From contig NC_087069.1 in the NCBI RefSeq assembly GCF_963678635.1, positions 4,695,472 to 4,759,471 of the forward strand: a stretch of 64,000 nucleotides of DNA, given 5' to 3'. The position numbers were made by a program, and so were the translations under genes. The DNA comes from Symsagittifera roscoffensis (taxonomy: Eukaryota > Xenacoelomorpha > Acoela > Convolutidae). Shown here piece by piece: positions 60,650 to 64,000 of the stretch (the stretch's first letter is position 1; each line of letters starts with the position of its first letter). The notes below the pieces were generated by a model. It saw only the letters and a program-made list of their open reading frames with translations. It had not been told where the DNA came from and did no database searches.

Positions 60650-61576
60650 TTAGAACGTCACTTTCTTTTTCCTAACCTTGGTCTGCTCCAGAATGTTTTC
60701 GGGGATTTTGTCAACTAGTGACCGCACGACATCTTTGCTGTCAGTGACGCTTCCTCTTGAGGAGTCAGTATTGTTCACTGTTTCTTTTCTCCGAAGTATA
60801 GTGACTTCCGGTTCCTCTTGACCCTTCTCTTGGATCACGGGCTTCTCATCTGATAGTTTCTCGAGCAACCTCATTAAGTCATCATCTATCTGTGCAGTTC
60901 CTGCTTCTACCTGGTTAAGATCATAGCCTTTTGCCTTGAGCGTCTCCCTCACGATCTTCGACTTTAGTATTATTTCTATCGGAATCCTTCTGCTCTTCTT
61001 CAAGATGGTCGTTTCTGGAGGTTTTTTAGGTAATTCAGGATGATCTTCCATCGGTTTGCCTGATTTGTCCAGCCATCTCGTGAGTGGAAGACTGTCGTAC
61101 GTTTCCTTGTCCATGAAGGAGAAGCCATCTTTGATTTCAGGTCTGTCTGCCTCTCTTTGCTCTTGTCTCTCATAGAACTCCGTCTTATTACTCAAGCTGT
61201 CGGCATTCTGATGTTTATCTCGTGTTCTATGCTCAATTATCATGTTGTATCCGTCCAGGCGAACTATCCACCTCCCAATGTAACTTTGGTCCATTGAGTA
61301 CGTTTTCAGCCAGCTCAGTGCTCGATTGTCGACTCGCAACTTGAATGGCTCACTGCCCAGGTATGCCCTGTATTTCTCGACAAAGGTAACCACCGCGAAC
61401 ATCTCTGCTTTCGGTGCTCCGTACTTCATTTCCGTGTCACTCAGGACTTTGCTCCCGTACGCTATTGGTCTCAAGACTGTCTTCCCATTCCATTCTTGTT
61501 CTTGATGGAGAATTCGAGAAATCGCGACTACCGACGCATCCGTGTCCAGCACGTACATCCCTTTCTCAGTCGGCAT
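60650..61576 (-). pseudogene. pol: RNase H domain of copy C
   Basis: 308 codons: YVLDTDASVVAISRILHQEQ, KYGAPKAEMFAVVTFVEKYR, LRVDNRALSWLKTYS and DKHQNADSLSNKTEF, with all four acidic positions present. The helical tether follows. It ends at a stop just before the acidic tether. The upstream join to RT is damaged by a local rearrangement near 61570-61600. Confidence 0.87.
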
Positions 61577-61982
61577 ACCCAGTCGGCATACATAGCTCTT
61601 TCTTTATTCTCTGGAATGACTCTTCTGCTGCGTTGTTCCACGTGAACTTCTTGCCCTTGTGTCTCATTAATTGTTGCATCGGGTATACCTTGTCCGCATA
61701 GCCTTTGATGAACTCTCTATAATAGTTAGCGAAACCCAGGAAGCTCATCAACTGGTGTTCTGTCTTCGGTGATTTCCAGGTTAGGACTGTTTCCACGGCG
61801 TTTGGATCAGGTCTGATGCCGTGCTTGTCTACCATCCTGCCCAAGTATTTTATTGAGTCCTTGAGTATCTCGCACTTTGATGGTTTACACTCTAGCCCCG
61901 ACGTTTTCATGCATGCGAACACTTCGTCAAGTCTCTCAATGTGGTCTTCCAATGTGGGCGTCGCTATTACCACGTCATCCAC
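61566..61982 (-). pseudogene. pol: RT palm/thumb of copy C
   Basis: 138 codons beginning directly after a stop that replaces the Tyr of the YVDD catalytic box: the sequence reads VMC-stop-VDDVVIATP. The thumb region (IKYLGRMVDKHGIRPDPNAV, SFLGFANYYREFIKGYAD) is intact. It ends in a short repeated stretch (TATGCCGACTGGGTATGCCGACT) that breaks the frame before RNase H. Confidence 0.87.
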
Positions 61983-62996
61983 TTAGCACATTACCAGATT
62001 GCCATACTTCTTCGTCACGCCTATAAGCGCGTGTGCCATCAACCGCTGAAACGTGGCTGTGGCATTGCAAAGTCCAAACGGCATCCGTTTCCATTGAAAC
62101 AGACCCAACTCACAGGCGAACCCTGTCTTGTCCCTGTCCTGCTTCCTTAGTGGTACCTGCCAAAGCCAAAAGGCCGAGCCTAAATCAAGAGTCGTAAAAA
62201 ATTTTGCATCACCTAACTTCGAGAGGCTCTCATCAATCCTAGGTATGGGATAAGCATCCTTCACCGTGACGAAGTTCAGGTATCGAAAGTCACAACAAAA
62301 CCTCAACTGGTCGCCTTTCTTTTTGGCCATCACTACTCCACACGCCCACGGTGACTTGGATGGTTCTATCATGTCATACTCTAGTAACGTCTCGATTTCT
62401 TTTCTACACGCCTCCGATTTGTGTGGGGTCATGCGCCTCGCCCCCTCCCTGTGCGGTACCGCGTTCTCCTCAAGTTCTATTTCATGCTCAACGAAATTAC
62501 AACACCCGATATCCGCTTTATGCCTCGAAAAAACTTCTTCGTTCCGCTCTAGTACGTCCTTGATGGCTTCGAGCTGTTCATCTTTCAGTTTGCCCCTCAA
62601 ATGTTCAATCTCCGGCAGAACCGGTTTATCAGTTTGCATTTCATCTAGTGTGGGCCGCTCTGGAAAATTCGAACAGCTCGACAGCCCATCGTCCGTCTCT
62701 GACTTAAGTGATTTAACAAGACCTGAAGAATCTTTTACTTTCTGCAATCGTCTCAAGATACAAATTTTGTCCCTATGATTGGGACAATCAACAACTTCAT
62801 TTTGTTTTGAGTTCTCAGTTGTTTCATATTGGGTTTTAACCGGTAAAGCATATCCCAGTTTCGTCCCTCTCTGTATCGTGATCGGTATATCAAGAGTATT
62901 CAACAAGACACTGACGCAGAGGCCGCTCTTCGTTATCGAGAAGGATCTTCCTAAAACAGCAGCACTTTGACTAATAGGATTCGGAACTATACACAC
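61983..62996 (-). pseudogene. pol: RT N-terminal half of copy C
   Basis: 337 codons from VCIVPNPISQSAAVLGRSFS to NATATFQRLMAHALIGVTKK, including LRFCCDFRYLNFVTVKDAYP and TLDLGSAFWLWQVPLRKQD. WLWQ has two extra residues relative to B. It is framed by nonsense codons on both sides: a TAA replaces Gln before VCIVPN, and the YVDD Tyr is a stop. Otherwise open. Confidence 0.87.
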
Positions 62997-63935
62997 TTAC
63001 TTGTTGTCACTTAGTTCATTGTAATTTTTCATCCTCAAGCCTACGATTGCCGCTTCATTCGCCTTTAGCCTCACCCTCCTACTCAAGAATACCGGTACTT
63101 TGGTTTCATTTGCCATTATTAAATTTGCCGGTTTGATTGCGTAGCTCCTATCCGGGTTCCGTATCCTGAACATTGCGTTATTTAGATCAATCGTTACGTC
63201 GAAATTCCTGATGAAGTCTCTGCCCAAAATGAATTGGTCAGATTCATCTAGGTTTTCTACCACGAGAAAGCTCATCCACAGGTTACGTTCCCCCAAATTG
63301 AGGGCTATTATCGGCGTCCTGTCCAGCACGCGAAGGGCCCCTTTGTTTGCAGCTGACAGCCGTATTCTCGAGTCTATCAAATCACCTTTGTCAAAGCCCA
63401 TTCGTTCCCAAGTTTCGATTGGTATGACGCTCAAGACTGCTCCCGTATCAAGTAATCCACGTAACTGAGTCTTTTTGCCACTTATGTCTAGCACGTGCCC
63501 TGTCACATCTGCCTCCGTCCCGATGTGCATCGCATCTTCTTCAAGCATGGCGCAGTGTCCAATCGATCTCACTTTCAACTCTTCTTTCCCTAGGTAGATT
63601 TGCCCAATTAGGTCTTCGTCACATGTTATCATTGTCTTGGTATAGATGTTGATTCCATCTATATTTAGCATCACCTCGTGTGGACCATAAGCTTCAGTAT
63701 ACCTGTTATCAACACGTACCGACTTGCTGCCCCCTCTCGTGAGTAGTGCTCTCAACGCTCTAGAAGTCGTTTTTGGGCTTATACAACTCAAGTAATCTGC
63801 GTACACGTCAATGTGCATTATTGTCTGGTCGCTCGGTTCGCTCAAGTTTCTGGTTACCTCGTGGCCGCCCACTGTGATTATCGACATTATTCTAGCCCTG
63901 ATTTTCGATATGCCGAATGGCTTTCCCGTCACCAT
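62997..63935 (-). pseudogene. pro: Gag tail and aspartic protease of copy C
   Basis: 312 open codons that read from the last gag residues (MVTGKPFGISKIRARI) straight into the protease (SIITVGGHEVTRNLSEPS) with no stop, showing the gag-protease fusion. Active site LRGLLDTGAVLSVIPIETWE (about 63445-63480); DQFILGRDFIRNFDVTIDLN. It ends at the TAA replacing Gln after NELSDNK. Confidence 0.87.
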
Positions 63936-64000
63936 TTTTACAGTGTTTCAATTCCCGGTCTTTGTCGAGCCCGGTACAGCTTCTGGTGTTATTTTTGATC
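63936..64000 (-). pseudogene. gag: C-terminal gag residues of copy C (window edge)
   Basis: The last 65 bases align with the end of gag in A (13080-13150). A stop in this stretch, visible as GAATTGAAACACTGTAAAAATGG on the sense strand, closes the gag frame slightly upstream of the protease. The rest of gag is off the window. Confidence 0.65.

Larger units (their letters stand above)
46935..64000 (-). mobile_element. Giant Ty3/gypsy-type retrotransposon, copy C (partial)
   Basis: Close relative of copy A in opposite orientation, inserted into copy B's 5' LTR. Visible: 3' LTR, PPT, 3' UTR, full ORF3 region (48272-57183), spacer, macro-like domain, integrase, RNase H, RT, protease and the last codons of gag at the right edge. 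ORF1, most of gag, the leader and 5' LTR are outside. The long ORF3 frames are far less broken than in A, so C is the better guide to ORF3, but pol carries several nonsense changes. Confidence 0.9.

Noticed and set aside
62990-63000. Programmed stop-codon readthrough within pol of copy C
   Set aside because: Stops in C fall at different places from those in A and replace residues conserved in the other copies, so they are ordinary nonsense mutations.

Overview
The window looks like a retroelement-dense, probably intergenic or heterochromatic stretch of an invertebrate (metazoan) nuclear genome. There are no bacterial operons, no rRNA or tRNA genes, and no convincing host gene. Coding potential is almost entirely retroelement-derived: Ty3/gypsy gag-pol domains, Penelope-like reverse transcriptase with a GIY-YIG endonuclease, and tandem satellite-like DNA next to a 200-base assembly gap (2959-3158). 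I cannot name the species. Nearly every reading frame is broken by stops or small indels, so these are mostly pseudogenic copies.

Layout. 1-2858: a degenerate Ty3/gypsy pol fragment (RNase H, integrase). 2959-3434: gap plus a 119-bp satellite. 3435-7140: two head-to-tail, decayed Penelope-like elements. 7457-29508: copy A (+ strand), a giant Ty3/gypsy element. Its 5' LTR is 7457-8351, and its 3' LTR begins at 29273 but is cut at 29508. 29509-46934: copy B (- strand), a diverged relative, with its 3' LTR at 29509-30365 and its 5' LTR starting at 46152 but interrupted at 46934. 46935-64000: copy C (- strand), close to A, with its 3' LTR at 46935-47843; it runs off the right edge inside gag. The simplest reading is nesting: B jumped into A's 3' LTR, and C jumped into B's 5' LTR.

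The A/B/C family is the interesting system. Each copy has a long leader with its own tandem-repeat signature, an ORF1 (charged, coiled coil), and a gag with two zinc knuckles that was apparently once fused in frame to protease, RT, RNase H and integrase. After integrase the same polyprotein carries a C-terminal domain resembling TARG1-type macro domains. After a non-coding spacer of about 0.4-0.5 kb comes a third coding region in the position where retroviruses have env. It is about 8.9 kb in A and C (close to 3,000 codons). It starts with a coiled coil, continues with an SGNH/GDSL-type hydrolase domain with all signature blocks, then a second degenerate SGNH-like segment, and then about 2,000 residues I do not recognise. 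In B this region is only about 2 kb, because everything between the hydrolase block III and the C-terminal domain is missing.

The 12-base polypurine tract GTCCGGGGAGTA sits exactly before each visible 3' LTR. An 11-base near-copy of it also recurs inside pol, at equivalent sites in all three copies and in two different reading frames. This suggests internal plus-strand priming sites. Functions of ORF3 and the macro-like domain are inference from motifs read by eye; no database search was run.
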